This document shows positions 30,202-38,805 of a DNA stretch of 64,000 bases, piece after piece. The translations under genes were made by a program, and so were the position numbers. The stretch is from Candidatus Gastranaerophilales bacterium (GTDB lineage: Bacteria > Cyanobacteriota > Vampirovibrionia > Gastranaerophilales > Gastranaerophilaceae): positions 1-64,000 of the forward strand of contig CALVCQ010000002.1 in NCBI GenBank assembly GCA_944326115.1, written 5' to 3'. The notes under the pieces were generated by a model. The model ran no database searches and was not told the DNA's origin. It was given only the letters and a program-made list of their open reading frames with translations. Numbering within the stretch: the first letter of the stretch is position 1; every line of letters begins with the position of its first letter.

Positions 30202-30557
30202 TATTTACCTCGCTAAATGTGGCGTACTACATTGTTTCTTGTGTAAACTGTTGTTATTAAATTTTCGGGCATAGCCGAGCCCAACGCCCCGCTATTTATA
30301 AATATTTGTAATTACAATACTTTTTTACTTATATCTAACCATTCTACTATCTTATTCACTAAAACATGCCCGTCAAGAAAAAACAGATCTTTTTAATTTT
30401 TAATGAAATATTTTTTTACAATACTAAACAAAATTGTTACATTTAAATAAAAATATCAGCTATAATTGGAAAATTTTGTCAAGTGCTGCATCTTATTCAG
30501 TTATTATTATAAAAATTATTTCTTGAATCAAAATATACTGCTAATTAAAATAATCTT
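30202..30557. promoter_or_regulatory. Divergent promoter region of rpoB and ribD
   Basis: This 356-base spacer holds the starts of two divergent transcripts. On the plus strand, TTACAT (30437-30442) and TATAAT (30461-30466), 18 bases apart, make a plausible ribD promoter. On the minus strand, a GC-rich patch near 30268-30292 (GGGCATAGCCGAGCCC) can form a small hairpin in the rpoB leader. I see no conserved FMN-riboswitch sequence and no other gene here. Confidence 0.45.
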
Positions 30558-31664
30558 ATGTCCAAAATCTACAAAAAATATATGAAAAGATGTATTGCAT
30601 TAGCCAAAAAAGGAGAAGGCAAAGTATCGCCGAATCCTCTGGTCGGTGCTATAATCCTCGATAAAAAAGGAAATATTGCAGGATTCGGCTGGCATAAAAA
30701 GTTCGGGAAAGCCCATGCTGAAGTTAATGCGGTAAAAATGGCAGATTATAACAAAATCGATATTGAAGGCGGCACAATAATAGTAAGTCTTGAGCCTTGT
30801 TCTCATTACGGAAAAACACCGCCATGTTCTGATTTGATTATAGAAAGAGGAATAAAAAAAGCCGTTATAGGTTGTGTTGACCCGAATCCGCTTGTATCCG
30901 GCAGAGGAATAGAAAAGCTTACAAATGCAGGGATTGAAGTTATTCAGGGGATTCTTGAAAAAGAGTGCAAATCCCTAAATGAAATATTTATAAAAAACCA
31001 AATTGACAAAACACCATTTATTGCAATAAAAACAGCGGTGACTCTCGACGGAAAAATTGCCTCAAAAACAGGTTCATCAAAATGGATTACCGGTGAAAAA
31101 GCACGAAATTATGTTCAAAGATTGAGAAACAAATATGATGCAATACTGACAGGTTCGGGCACGGTTATTGCTGACAATCCTTCTCTCACCTGCAGAATGA
31201 AAAACGGAATCAATCCGGTCAGGGTAATAATAGACTCAAAAGCAGTTTGCGGTTCTGATTCAAAAGTGTTTAATGACGACGGAACAAGAGTTTTCTGGAT
31301 TGTTTCTGAAAACATCGATGCTGAACATGAAAATAAAAATGTCGAAGTAATAAAATGTCCTCTTAATAAAAAATCCGGAAAGATTGATTTAAATTATCTT
31401 ATACAACTGCTTTATGAAAAGGGAATAAGAAGCATTCTGGTTGAAGCGGGAGGAAAATTAAACGGTGCAATTATAAAACAAGGTCTTGCCGATAAACTTT
31501 ATCAATTTTGTGCACCAAAAATACTTGGCGACAAAGAAGGCATAAACTTTACGGAAGGATTTGATATAAATGATATCAATGATTGTATAAAACTAAAAAT
31601 TAAACGTGTAAAAAAGTTTGATCCCGATGTTTTGATAGAAGCTTCCTTTGTAAAGATTTTATAA
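30558..31664 (+). CDS. ribD: Bifunctional riboflavin biosynthesis deaminase/reductase
   Basis: RibD carries out the second and third steps of riboflavin synthesis: deamination of the pyrimidine intermediate, then NADPH-dependent reduction of its ribosyl chain. The 368 residues have both domains. The N-terminal zinc deaminase domain shows AHAEVNAV and LEPCSHYGKTPPCSD (about residues 52-95). The C-terminal reductase domain contains KTAVTLDGKIASKTGSSKWI, SGTVIADNPSLTCR and LVEAGGKLNGAII. The other rib genes are not in the window. No riboswitch is seen in the leader. The ATG at 30558 is the first in frame, with no strong ribosome site. Confidence 0.95.
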   Translation: MSKIYKKYMKRCIALAKKGEGKVSPNPLVGAIILDKKGNIAGFGWHKKFGKAHAEVNAVKMADYNKIDIEGGTIIVSLEPCSHYGKTPPCSDLIIERGIKKAVIGCVDPNPLVSGRGIEKLTNAGIEVIQGILEKECKSLNEIFIKNQIDKTPFIAIKTAVTLDGKIASKTGSSKWITGEKARNYVQRLRNKYDAILTGSGTVIADNPSLTCRMKNGINPVRVIIDSKAVCGSDSKVFNDDGTRVFWIVSENIDAEHENKNVEVIKCPLNKKSGKIDLNYLIQLLYEKGIRSILVEAGGKLNGAIIKQGLADKLYQFCAPKILGDKEGINFTEGFDINDINDCIKLKIKRVKKFDPDVLIEASFVKIL

Positions 31665-31731
31665 AGGACAGCTCTGGCAGTGGTAAAATTAGAAAATAGA
31701 TTAAGGAAAGTATGAGGAAAAGGAGATTTAT

Positions 31732-32856
31732 ATGATTCCTATAGTTGATTTAAAAAGACAGTACAAACAAACAGGTGCTGAAATTGAAAAAGCCGTAGTG
31801 GACGTATTGCGTTCAGGTGCTTATATTCTGGGACCTAACACAAAAGCGCTTGAACAGGAATTTGCACAATACCTTGGTACAAAACATGCTATAGGTCTGA
31901 ACTCCGGTACGGATGCACTTCATCTTGCTTTGAGAGCTCTTGATATAGGCAAAGGCGATGAAGTTATAACAGTTGCATTTACATTTGTTGCAACAACCGA
32001 ATCTATTGAAATTGTAGGCGCAACACCGGTATTTGTTGATATCGATCCTGATACATTCAATATGGATGTTACACAGATTGAATCAAAAATTACACCGAAA
32101 ACAAAAGCAATCATGCCTGTACACCTGTACGGACAACCTGCAAATATGGAAGTAATTATGGATATAGCAAAACGCTATAACCTGTATGTTATAGAAGACT
32201 GCTGTCAGGCTATCGGTGCGGAATTTAAAGGCAAAAAAGTCGGTTCATTCGGAGATATCGGATGCTACAGCTTCTTCCCGACCAAAAATTTAGGAGGTAT
32301 GGGTGACGGAGGTATGGCTGTTACAAACAGTGATTATTTAAAAGACAGAATGACAGCTTTAAGAAACCATGGAGGTGCCGTAAGATATCACCATGATGAA
32401 ATAGGTGTTAACAGCCGTCTTGATGAAATTCAGTCAGCTATACTGCGAGTAAAGATGAATTATATTGACGAATGGAATAAAATGAGAAGAGAAGTTGCTC
32501 ACAGATATACAGAGCTTTTCAAAGGCTATGAAGATGTGCAGACACCGAAAGAACTTGCTGATACGTATTGTGTTTACCACCAGTACACAATCAAAGTTCC
32601 AAACCGTGATGAAGTACAAAAAATGCTTCAGGAAAACGGCGTTGGCGCAATGCTTTATTATCCTATTCCTCTTCACATGCAAAAAGTTCATGCTCACCTC
32701 GGATACAAAATGGGTGATCTGCCAAAAACAGAATATGACACACAGCATGTTATGAGTTTGCCAATGTTTGCAGAATTAACTTTTGAAGAACAAAAAGAAA
32801 TTGTTCAAAAAGTTAAAGATGCAATTGAAAAATGCAAAACAGCTGCTAGCTGCTAG
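31732..32856 (+). CDS. DegT/DnrJ/EryC1-family PLP aminotransferase
   Basis: Enzymes of this family transfer an amino group to keto-sugars, usually nucleotide-linked, for glycans or LPS. The 374 residues carry the family hallmarks: IPIVDLKRQYKQTGAEIEKA at the N-terminus, GLNSGTDALHLALRALDIGK, PVHLYGQPANMEVI, IEDCCQAIGAEF, and the PLP lysine Lys185 in SFFPTKNLGGMGDGG. RNHGG and NSRLDEIQSAIL follow. The substrate cannot be deduced, since no sugar dehydratase or glycosyltransferase lies beside it. The start has an AAGGAGA ribosome site. It follows ribD by 67 bases and ends at a strong terminator. Confidence 0.93.
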   Translation: MIPIVDLKRQYKQTGAEIEKAVVDVLRSGAYILGPNTKALEQEFAQYLGTKHAIGLNSGTDALHLALRALDIGKGDEVITVAFTFVATTESIEIVGATPVFVDIDPDTFNMDVTQIESKITPKTKAIMPVHLYGQPANMEVIMDIAKRYNLYVIEDCCQAIGAEFKGKKVGSFGDIGCYSFFPTKNLGGMGDGGMAVTNSDYLKDRMTALRNHGGAVRYHHDEIGVNSRLDEIQSAILRVKMNYIDEWNKMRREVAHRYTELFKGYEDVQTPKELADTYCVYHQYTIKVPNRDEVQKMLQENGVGAMLYYPIPLHMQKVHAHLGYKMGDLPKTEYDTQHVMSLPMFAELTFEEQKEIVQKVKDAIEKCKTAASC

Positions 32857-32883
32857 AAAAAAAATTGCAAAATAAATCAGATG

Positions 32884-32917
32884 AAAAAAGACAGGAATAA
32901 ATCATCCTGTCTTTTTT
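32884..32917. terminator. Intrinsic terminator after the DegT-type gene
   Basis: AAAAAAGACAGGA and TCCTGTCTTTTTT form a perfect 13-bp stem with an 8-base loop, 28 bases after the stop codon. Confidence 0.92.
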
Positions 32918-32981
32918 ATTAAAATTTTCTTATATATCTAATCCGGTATAACAGATGAATCATAATTACTATACGGCACGC

Positions 32982-33294
32982 AGATACTTCGTATCTGACA
33001 TTGCACCTCTCATAAAAGCAACATTTAGTTGCTTTTATTCGGCAGAGTCACCATTCAAAACGTGCCACAGGCACCTTTCGTTCGGAGTCCTTGGCTCGCA
33101 AAAGCTATGCCTTTGACTTAGCTCCTCTCATAAATGCAACATTTATTTACTTTTATTTTGCAGGTTTCTATCTCGAATTAACATTTGCTCGATTCCCGAC
33201 AGAGCTCTTATTAACGTCATTTCCCTCTTAAAAAACAATTTACGGATTGTTTTATTCGGCAGGGTCTTATCACGAATTTTCTCAAAGAGAAATT
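32982..33294. repeat. Array of variable-stem hairpins in three imperfect repeat blocks
   Basis: Three imperfect ~44-bp blocks (33006-33049, 33124-33168, 33224-33267) share CCTCT(C/T)ATAAA-like starts and two share TTCGGCAG(A/G)GTC ends. Perfect hairpins lie in and between them with unlike stems: AGATAC/GTATCT (32982-32996), ATAAAAGCAAC/GTTGCTTTTAT (33012-33038), GTGCC/GGCAC (33062-33074), AAATG/CATTT (33132-33144) and AAAACAAT/ATTGTTTT (33232-33253). A bulged hairpin lies at 33274-33294. No gene is seen between 32857 and 33366, and I cannot name the element. Confidence 0.6.
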
Positions 33295-33365
33295 TAATTC
33301 TTTATTTAAACTTTTTTTATGTCTATAATAAAGATTAAAGTACAATGTATAAAAAGGAACAATAA

Positions 33366-34043
33366 ATGCAAGCAAGACGAGCTGCAAGAGAACTGGCATT
33401 AATATTATTTTCTCAATTTGATAAAAAAATTACACAGTATAATCAAGCAGAATTTGAAGATATTATATTGAAATCAGTAAGAACACTTACTAACAATGCA
33501 TTAGAGGAGTTAAAAGTCTCCGTCGGCGCAATAAATGCAATGAAAGAGTATGTCGACACATACGAAGCAGAAAATCCTGAAAATCTTAGCCGACCAATGC
33601 ATGCTACAAACATACCTATTGCACTGCCAATGACATCAGACCTTAGAGGCAGACTTGAAGAATTATTGAACATTAGTGAAAAAATCGTTCTTGCTTTAGA
33701 AATTGCAGAAATGACAGCACTGGAACATACAGGCGAAGTTAAAAATTATGTAATACAAATAGCAAATACTTTTAAAGAAAATTCTCAAGAAATTGACTCA
33801 TTAATCCAAAAATTTGCGCACGGCTGGGATATTGACAGACTTGTGAAAATAGACAAAGATATTTTAAGAATAGCTATAGCTGAACTCTTATTTATTGATG
33901 AAGCACCGGTAAAAGTCGTTGTAGACGAAGCGTTAGAACTGGCAAAAAAATATTCAACAGACGATTCTTCTTCCTTCATAAACGGCATACTTGGCAAAGT
34001 TATTGATGAAAAAAAAGCAAGAGATAAAGAAAAAATTAAATAA
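33366..34043 (+). CDS. nusB: Transcription antitermination factor NusB
   Basis: NusB, with NusE (S10), binds boxA RNA and supports antitermination of rRNA transcription. The 225 residues start with ARRAARELALILFSQFD, as NusB proteins do, and end with the core helices (IDRLVKIDKDILRIAIAELL, then PVKVVVDEALELAKKYST and SSFINGILGKVIDE). A middle section of about 80 residues makes it longer than the 140-residue E. coli form; cyanobacterial NusB is also long. The stop codon overlaps the ATG of ftsY. The nusB-ftsY order is also found in cyanobacteria. Confidence 0.94.
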   Translation: MQARRAARELALILFSQFDKKITQYNQAEFEDIILKSVRTLTNNALEELKVSVGAINAMKEYVDTYEAENPENLSRPMHATNIPIALPMTSDLRGRLEELLNISEKIVLALEIAEMTALEHTGEVKNYVIQIANTFKENSQEIDSLIQKFAHGWDIDRLVKIDKDILRIAIAELLFIDEAPVKVVVDEALELAKKYSTDDSSSFINGILGKVIDEKKARDKEKIK

Positions 34044-35026
34044 TGTTTGATTTTTTTAAGAAAAAAGAAGAAAACAAAATACAGACAGAGTCCGAAAAAG
34101 AAACCGATGAGAAAAAAAACTTTTTTTCTCTTACTTTTGAGTCTTTAAAAAAAACAATTGAAAAGACAAGCGAGTCACTCGTCGGGAATATTGTTCAAAA
34201 AATTGAAAAAGAAGAAGAGTTTGATGAATTCATCTTGGACGATATGGAAGAACTGTTAATTAAGGCTGATTTAGGAGTCAGTACGGCATCTTTTATAGTC
34301 GATAAATTAAGAAAAAAGAGCAATATGAAGCCTTCACAGGTAAAAGAATATCTGCAGCAAGAATTTACCAATATACTAAATGCAGCCGGCTCAACAGAAC
34401 TTAATTATAAAGAAAACGAGTTGAATATTTATTTTATTGTTGGAGTTAACGGAGCCGGTAAAACTACGCTGATAGGAAAACTTGCAAACAGATTCCGTCA
34501 GCAGAACAAAAAAGTTCTGGTTGCGGCAGGTGATACTTTCCGTGCGGCTGCAGAAGAACAGCTTGATATTTGGAGCAAAAGAGCAGGTGCTGATATCGTC
34601 CGTAATGACGGTGCAGATCCCGCTTCTGTTGTGTTCGATGCAATAAAAAAAGCTAAGAATGAAAATTATGATGTGATTCTCGTAGATACAGCCGGAAGGT
34701 TGCAAAATAAATTTAATCTTATGCAAGAACTTTCAAAAATAAAATCTGTTATTGATAAAAATGCAAGCGAAGCACTGAGAGAATCAATACTTGTATTAGA
34801 TGCAAATACAGGGCAAAACGGACTTTCTCAGGCAAAAGTCTTTACTGAATGCGTAAATCTTACATCAGTTGCACTGACAAAATTGGACGGCTCAGCCAAA
34901 GGCGGTATCATAATATCAATTGCAAAAGAAATGAATTTGCCTGTAAAACTTATCGGTGTAGGCGAAAAAATGGAAGATTTAAAAGATTTCATTCCTGATG
35001 ATTTTGTAAAAGCATTATTTGATTAA
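34043..35026 (+). CDS. ftsY: Signal recognition particle receptor FtsY
   Basis: FtsY docks SRP-ribosome complexes at the membrane for co-translational insertion. The 327 residues comprise a charged N-terminal A region (about 1-40), the four-helix N domain (about 45-110), and the G domain with GVNGAGKTTLIGKLANRFR (P-loop), AAGDTFRAAAEEQL, VDTAGRLQNKFNLMQEL and TKLDGSAKGGIIISI. The closing GVGEKMEDLKDFIPDDFVKA is typical. It overlaps nusB by one base and shares four bases with the convergent sigma-factor gene at its 3' end. Confidence 0.96.
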   Translation: MFDFFKKKEENKIQTESEKETDEKKNFFSLTFESLKKTIEKTSESLVGNIVQKIEKEEEFDEFILDDMEELLIKADLGVSTASFIVDKLRKKSNMKPSQVKEYLQQEFTNILNAAGSTELNYKENELNIYFIVGVNGAGKTTLIGKLANRFRQQNKKVLVAAGDTFRAAAEEQLDIWSKRAGADIVRNDGADPASVVFDAIKKAKNENYDVILVDTAGRLQNKFNLMQELSKIKSVIDKNASEALRESILVLDANTGQNGLSQAKVFTECVNLTSVALTKLDGSAKGGIIISIAKEMNLPVKLIGVGEKMEDLKDFIPDDFVKALFD

Positions 35027-35751
35027 GTAAGATTGTTTTTTTCCAGCTCTTTTCTTATTTTGTTCAATCCTGATTGTATAATTCTGGAAATTCGTGAAGG
35101 AGAAATATTAAAATCTACGGATAATTCTCTCAACTTTTTATCATAAAAGAATTTTGCTTCTATTAGATCATGCTCTCTTTGCGGAAGTTTTTTCATTGCT
35201 TCTTTTATAGCTGCACTTATTTCATTAAAAGTTACCAGTTCTTCCGGTGTTCTTGCATTATCTTTAATCTGTGTCGGATTTTCAGCATCAGCCATTTCAT
35301 CAATAGAAAGAATTGTTTTATATATAGCCTCTCTTATATCATTATTGGCTTCTTCAGCTTCTTTCTGTGTTAAATTAATGTTATCATTTTTAGTTTTTTG
35401 AGAATACCATTTATATCTTCTTCTTACTTCATTTCTTATTGCCCATTTAATAGCTGTAGAAATATAAGAATTATTGAATTTTGTAATATCTGTTGTTGTA
35501 CAAAAATGATGTACAACCTGTGTGCCTATATTTACCAGCTCTGAAAAATCTATCAAATACGAAGAAGACAGCTTTTTAAATTCTATTTTTGCAATAGTTT
35601 CTATAAGTTCGTTGTACTGTGACAAACATTTTCTTATATCCGCTTTTGTCTTGATGTCCAATTTTAAACTCGCTTTAAAAAACTTTTTACCTGTATAACA
35701 GCAAAACCGTTTAATATAATTGTAAATTAAAAATAAAAAACTGTAAAACAT
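35023..35751 (-). CDS. Alternative sigma-70 family factor
   Basis: This 242-residue protein has sigma region 2 (SELVNIGTQVVHHF, then NNSYISTAIKWAIRNEVRRR) and a strong C-terminal region 4 helix-turn-helix (MKKLPQREHDLIEAKFFYDK, then LSVDFNISPSRISRIIQSGL). The spacing suits a small group 3 factor of the sigma-28/SigF type rather than the primary sigma. The start is uncertain: the ATG at 35751 adds about 30 hydrophobic residues before the conserved part, and a TTG at 35661 is an alternative. It is divergent from the cell-wall hydrolase, with 81 bases between the starts, and converges on ftsY. Confidence 0.85.
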   Translation of the reverse strand: MFYSFLFLIYNYIKRFCCYTGKKFFKASLKLDIKTKADIRKCLSQYNELIETIAKIEFKKLSSSYLIDFSELVNIGTQVVHHFCTTTDITKFNNSYISTAIKWAIRNEVRRRYKWYSQKTKNDNINLTQKEAEEANNDIREAIYKTILSIDEMADAENPTQIKDNARTPEELVTFNEISAAIKEAMKKLPQREHDLIEAKFFYDKKLRELSVDFNISPSRISRIIQSGLNKIRKELEKNNLT

Positions 35752-35786
35752 TTATAAACTTTTGTAATTGTTTAATAAAAATTTAG

Positions 35787-35801
35787 CAATATTCAATATT
35801 G
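35787..35801. promoter_or_regulatory. 15-bp palindrome between sigma factor and hydrolase genes
   Basis: CAATATTCAATATTG is a perfect odd palindrome in the 81-base divergent spacer. It could be an operator shared by both genes. No clear promoter boxes were assigned. Confidence 0.35.
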
Positions 35802-35832
35802 ATATTTTTTTACAGTTACGGATGGTGAACAA

Positions 35833-37893
35833 ATGAAAATTTTTAATAACAAACCTTTAATAAAAACTGAATTAACAAATAATAAGCAGCAGCGTGTTGA
35901 AGAAAAAAAAGTGAAAAGACCGGCATCTGCGCCTATTGATATAAATAATTTGCCTAAAATAAGAAATTATGCAATTGCAGCTTTATTTTTGCTGCCAACA
36001 TTGGGGATTGTAAAGAATTGCAGCTGCAGTAATGTTTCAAATAATCAAGGCGAAACACCTCAGGAAATAATAATTGAAGGTGAACCGGCAGATACTACTT
36101 ACCGTGCAATGTATACAGACAAAACAGATATGCTGCTTTATACGGTAAAAAAAGGTGATACACCGTCAGGCATAGCTGAAAAACATAATGTATCAACAAG
36201 ACGATTGCTTGATGTAAACGGATTGAATAAAAAGTCTGTTATTTATCCGGATGAAACATTGATTATACCTGAATCTTACAGGGTAAAAAATATACGGACA
36301 GCCGAAGATGTTGCAAAGATGCTCGGATTAAGTACTGATTATATTGAATTTTTACAGAACATAGAAGAGAAATATGACACTGTCTATGAAGACAGAAATA
36401 AAAAACAAACAATAGGTGTAGGTCATTTAATATTGCCGAAAGAAAAAGCTTTCTATAAAAATAAAAAACTGGATGACAAAGAAATTTATACTCTTCTTGC
36501 TCAGGATATTTTAAATATAGACTTGGATTTAAAAACAGTCATAAATGAAAATGCTTATAAAAATATGCCACGGAATTTAAAAGAATCCGTAATAGATCTT
36601 GCTTTTAATAAAGGAATAGGTGCAATAAGCGATAATACAATATTAAACAAAGCATTAAATGATGAGGATTACGTAACAGCTGTTGCCAATCTTACACAGG
36701 ATTATTCAGTAATTAACAATAATAAAGGTGAAAAAATCAAAAAGCCTGCTGCAGGACTAAGTAAAAGACGCTTGTATAATATTGCAAACGCAAATCAAAT
36801 ATTCAAAAACGGAATACCGGAAGTTGTTACAGATTCAGCTGCAGCAGTGTATCGCAGAGGTTTAAAATACCTGGAAGCAGAAAAAAACAGAGGCGAATTA
36901 ACAGAAAACGAATACAAAGGTGTGCTTAAAGAATTTGATTACATTGCTGATGAACTGTTTGAAGGAAAAATCAAAGATAATTCGTCAAACAGAGTTGTTA
37001 AGATAAAAAGAAGATTTACGGATAATCAAATCGGAAATAATACAGCCGCAAACAGTTCACAGGTTATTTACGTAAACGGGCAAAAAACAAACTGGACAGT
37101 AAGCTCTCTTTATGAGGACTGGAATAAAACGGCTAAAAGAAATCTCAGACCCCAGAAACGACCTCTTCCGCAGGTTGATAAAAACGGAAATATAAAAGCT
37201 CTTGTAAAAATTTATAAGCCAACAGGCGAAGGTTTATTGTCAGGGAAAACAATAATAGTAAATCCCGGTCACGGCGGAGCAATGAACAAAGTGGAAAAAA
37301 ACGGAAAATTAAACGTAAATTTCGACCCGGGTACAAGTAACGCTGTTATGAGCAAAAGAAATCCGAATATAGAGACAAAAAGCTTCATCGGAAACGGCGG
37401 CATAGCACTGGAAGAATGGGTTGTCAATCAGAATATATCAGATGAATTAACAAAACTGATAAATAAAGCAGGCGGCAAAGTTATTTATGTACAGGGTTCC
37501 GTTTACAGCGCAATGGAAGCTATTAGAGAAATAGAAAACACTAATAAAATAGATCTGCTGGTAAGTCTTCACAGTAATTCTATCGGAGCAAAAAGAGGGA
37601 TATATGTTATTTCTAATAAACGAAACGGTACAGATGAAGAGGACAAAACTCTGGCAGACTCAATTACAACTAATTTAAATCAAAATAGCTGGTTTAAAGG
37701 AATCACACACCAAAAAGAACAATCACTGGGTGTTTTATCTTCAAGTTCAGAAGAAAGTTCTCCAATACCAGGAGTTTTGATAGAAACAGGAAATTTGAAA
37801 AACAAAGATGATGTTGCTAATCTTGCATCACAAACTTTTAAAAATAAGTTGGTTGAATCAATTCTTAACGGTATTACAGATTATTTACATTAA
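35833..37893 (+). CDS. Membrane-anchored LysM-lysozyme-amidase cell-wall hydrolase
   Basis: This 686-residue protein joins three wall-active modules. A basic N-terminus and one membrane span (about residues 45-62) suggest anchoring with the rest in the periplasm. A LysM domain (about 100-147, YTVKKGDTPSGIAEKHNVST) binds peptidoglycan. A phage-type lysozyme domain follows, with Glu, Asp and Thr in T4-lysozyme spacing (IEEKYDTVYEDRNKKQTIGV, then GHLI; about 174-330). The C-terminal Amidase_3 domain (about 472-686) has all expected zinc and catalytic residues: His480 (NPGHGG), Glu527 (ALEEW), His580 (SLHSNS) and Glu651 (LIETGN). It should cut both glycan strands and stem peptides. The divergent sigma factor may regulate it. 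Confidence 0.9.
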   Translation: MKIFNNKPLIKTELTNNKQQRVEEKKVKRPASAPIDINNLPKIRNYAIAALFLLPTLGIVKNCSCSNVSNNQGETPQEIIIEGEPADTTYRAMYTDKTDMLLYTVKKGDTPSGIAEKHNVSTRRLLDVNGLNKKSVIYPDETLIIPESYRVKNIRTAEDVAKMLGLSTDYIEFLQNIEEKYDTVYEDRNKKQTIGVGHLILPKEKAFYKNKKLDDKEIYTLLAQDILNIDLDLKTVINENAYKNMPRNLKESVIDLAFNKGIGAISDNTILNKALNDEDYVTAVANLTQDYSVINNNKGEKIKKPAAGLSKRRLYNIANANQIFKNGIPEVVTDSAAAVYRRGLKYLEAEKNRGELTENEYKGVLKEFDYIADELFEGKIKDNSSNRVVKIKRRFTDNQIGNNTAANSSQVIYVNGQKTNWTVSSLYEDWNKTAKRNLRPQKRPLPQVDKNGNIKALVKIYKPTGEGLLSGKTIIVNPGHGGAMNKVEKNGKLNVNFDPGTSNAVMSKRNPNIETKSFIGNGGIALEEWVVNQNISDELTKLINKAGGKVIYVQGSVYSAMEAIREIENTNKIDLLVSLHSNSIGAKRGIYVISNKRNGTDEEDKTLADSITTNLNQNSWFKGITHQKEQSLGVLSSSSEESSPIPGVLIETGNLKNKDDVANLASQTFKNKLVESILNGITDYLH

Positions 37894-38747
37894 ACTGATT
37901 CAAAAGTTTCAAAAGCTTTGTAAGAACTTCTTACAAGCCCTGATGCAACAATATGTTTTATTCCTGCTTTATGTGCAAGGTCTTGTACTATTATAAAATC
38001 ATCTTCCGTATAATATTTTACAACTTCAAGATGTTTTTTAGAAGGCTGCATATACTGACCTACTGTTACAATATCACAGTTTACGGACTTAATATCCTTA
38101 AAAGTTTCGTAAAGTTCTTCAAATGTTTCACCAAGCCCGACCATAAGACCTGTTTTGGTAATCATTTTTTTATCACGTTCTTTTATATGCCTTAAAAGAT
38201 TTAAAGAACGCTCATAATTTGCAAGAGGTCTGGCTTTTGCATAAAGCTTTTTAACAGTTTCAATGTTATGGTTAAAGACATCCGGTTTGGCATCAATTAC
38301 GATATCTGCCAGATCATCTATTCCTTCAAAGTCAGGAGTCAAAACTTCTATTTTTATATCAGGTATAAGCTTTCTTGTTTCGATTATAACTCCGGCAAAT
38401 ATATCCGCCCCCTGAAGAGGTAAATCATCCCGTGTAACAGATGTTATAACAGCATATTTTAACCCTAGTTCTTTTATTGCCTGTGCTACTTTATACGGCT
38501 CCCTGCGATCAGGAAGCAAAGGTTTTCCACCTTCTATATTGCAAAAACGGCAGTTTCTTGTACAAATATTGCCCAAAATCAAAAATGTTGCAGTGTTTTT
38601 TGCATAACATTCCGCTTTATTCGGACATCTTGCTGCTTCACAAACTGTATTCAGACATTTATCTTTCAGAATTGAACGCACTAATCTGGTTTTGTCAGTG
38701 TCAATAATTCCTCTTTTCAGATAATCAGGTAATCTTTTTCTTTCCAT
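37890..38747 (-). CDS. lipA: Lipoyl synthase
   Basis: LipA inserts two sulfur atoms into octanoyl groups on E2/GcvH proteins using two iron-sulfur clusters. The 285 residues show the N-terminal auxiliary-cluster cysteines (CLNTVCEAARCPNKAEC), the radical-SAM motif CTRNCRFC, and the C-terminal VRSSYKA whose serine ligates the auxiliary cluster. PDFEGIDD and NHNIETVKKLYAKARP are also typical. It shares four bases at its 3' end with the convergent hydrolase gene. No lipB or dehydrogenase genes are adjacent. Confidence 0.96.
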   Translation of the reverse strand: MERKRLPDYLKRGIIDTDKTRLVRSILKDKCLNTVCEAARCPNKAECYAKNTATFLILGNICTRNCRFCNIEGGKPLLPDRREPYKVAQAIKELGLKYAVITSVTRDDLPLQGADIFAGVIIETRKLIPDIKIEVLTPDFEGIDDLADIVIDAKPDVFNHNIETVKKLYAKARPLANYERSLNLLRHIKERDKKMITKTGLMVGLGETFEELYETFKDIKSVNCDIVTVGQYMQPSKKHLEVVKYYTEDDFIIVQDLAHKAGIKHIVASGLVRSSYKAFETFESV

Positions 38748-38805
38748 ATTATTATTTTACTAAATTATAAATTATAAATACAGAATCTTAACCTCAAAAA
38801 CTTTG

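Noticed and set aside
30440-30557. FMN riboswitch before ribD
   Set aside because: None of the conserved FMN-aptamer sequence is present and the leader is too short and AT-rich.
32982-33294. CRISPR array
   Set aside because: The repeats are imperfect, about 100-118 bases apart and consist of hairpins with different stems; no cas gene is nearby.
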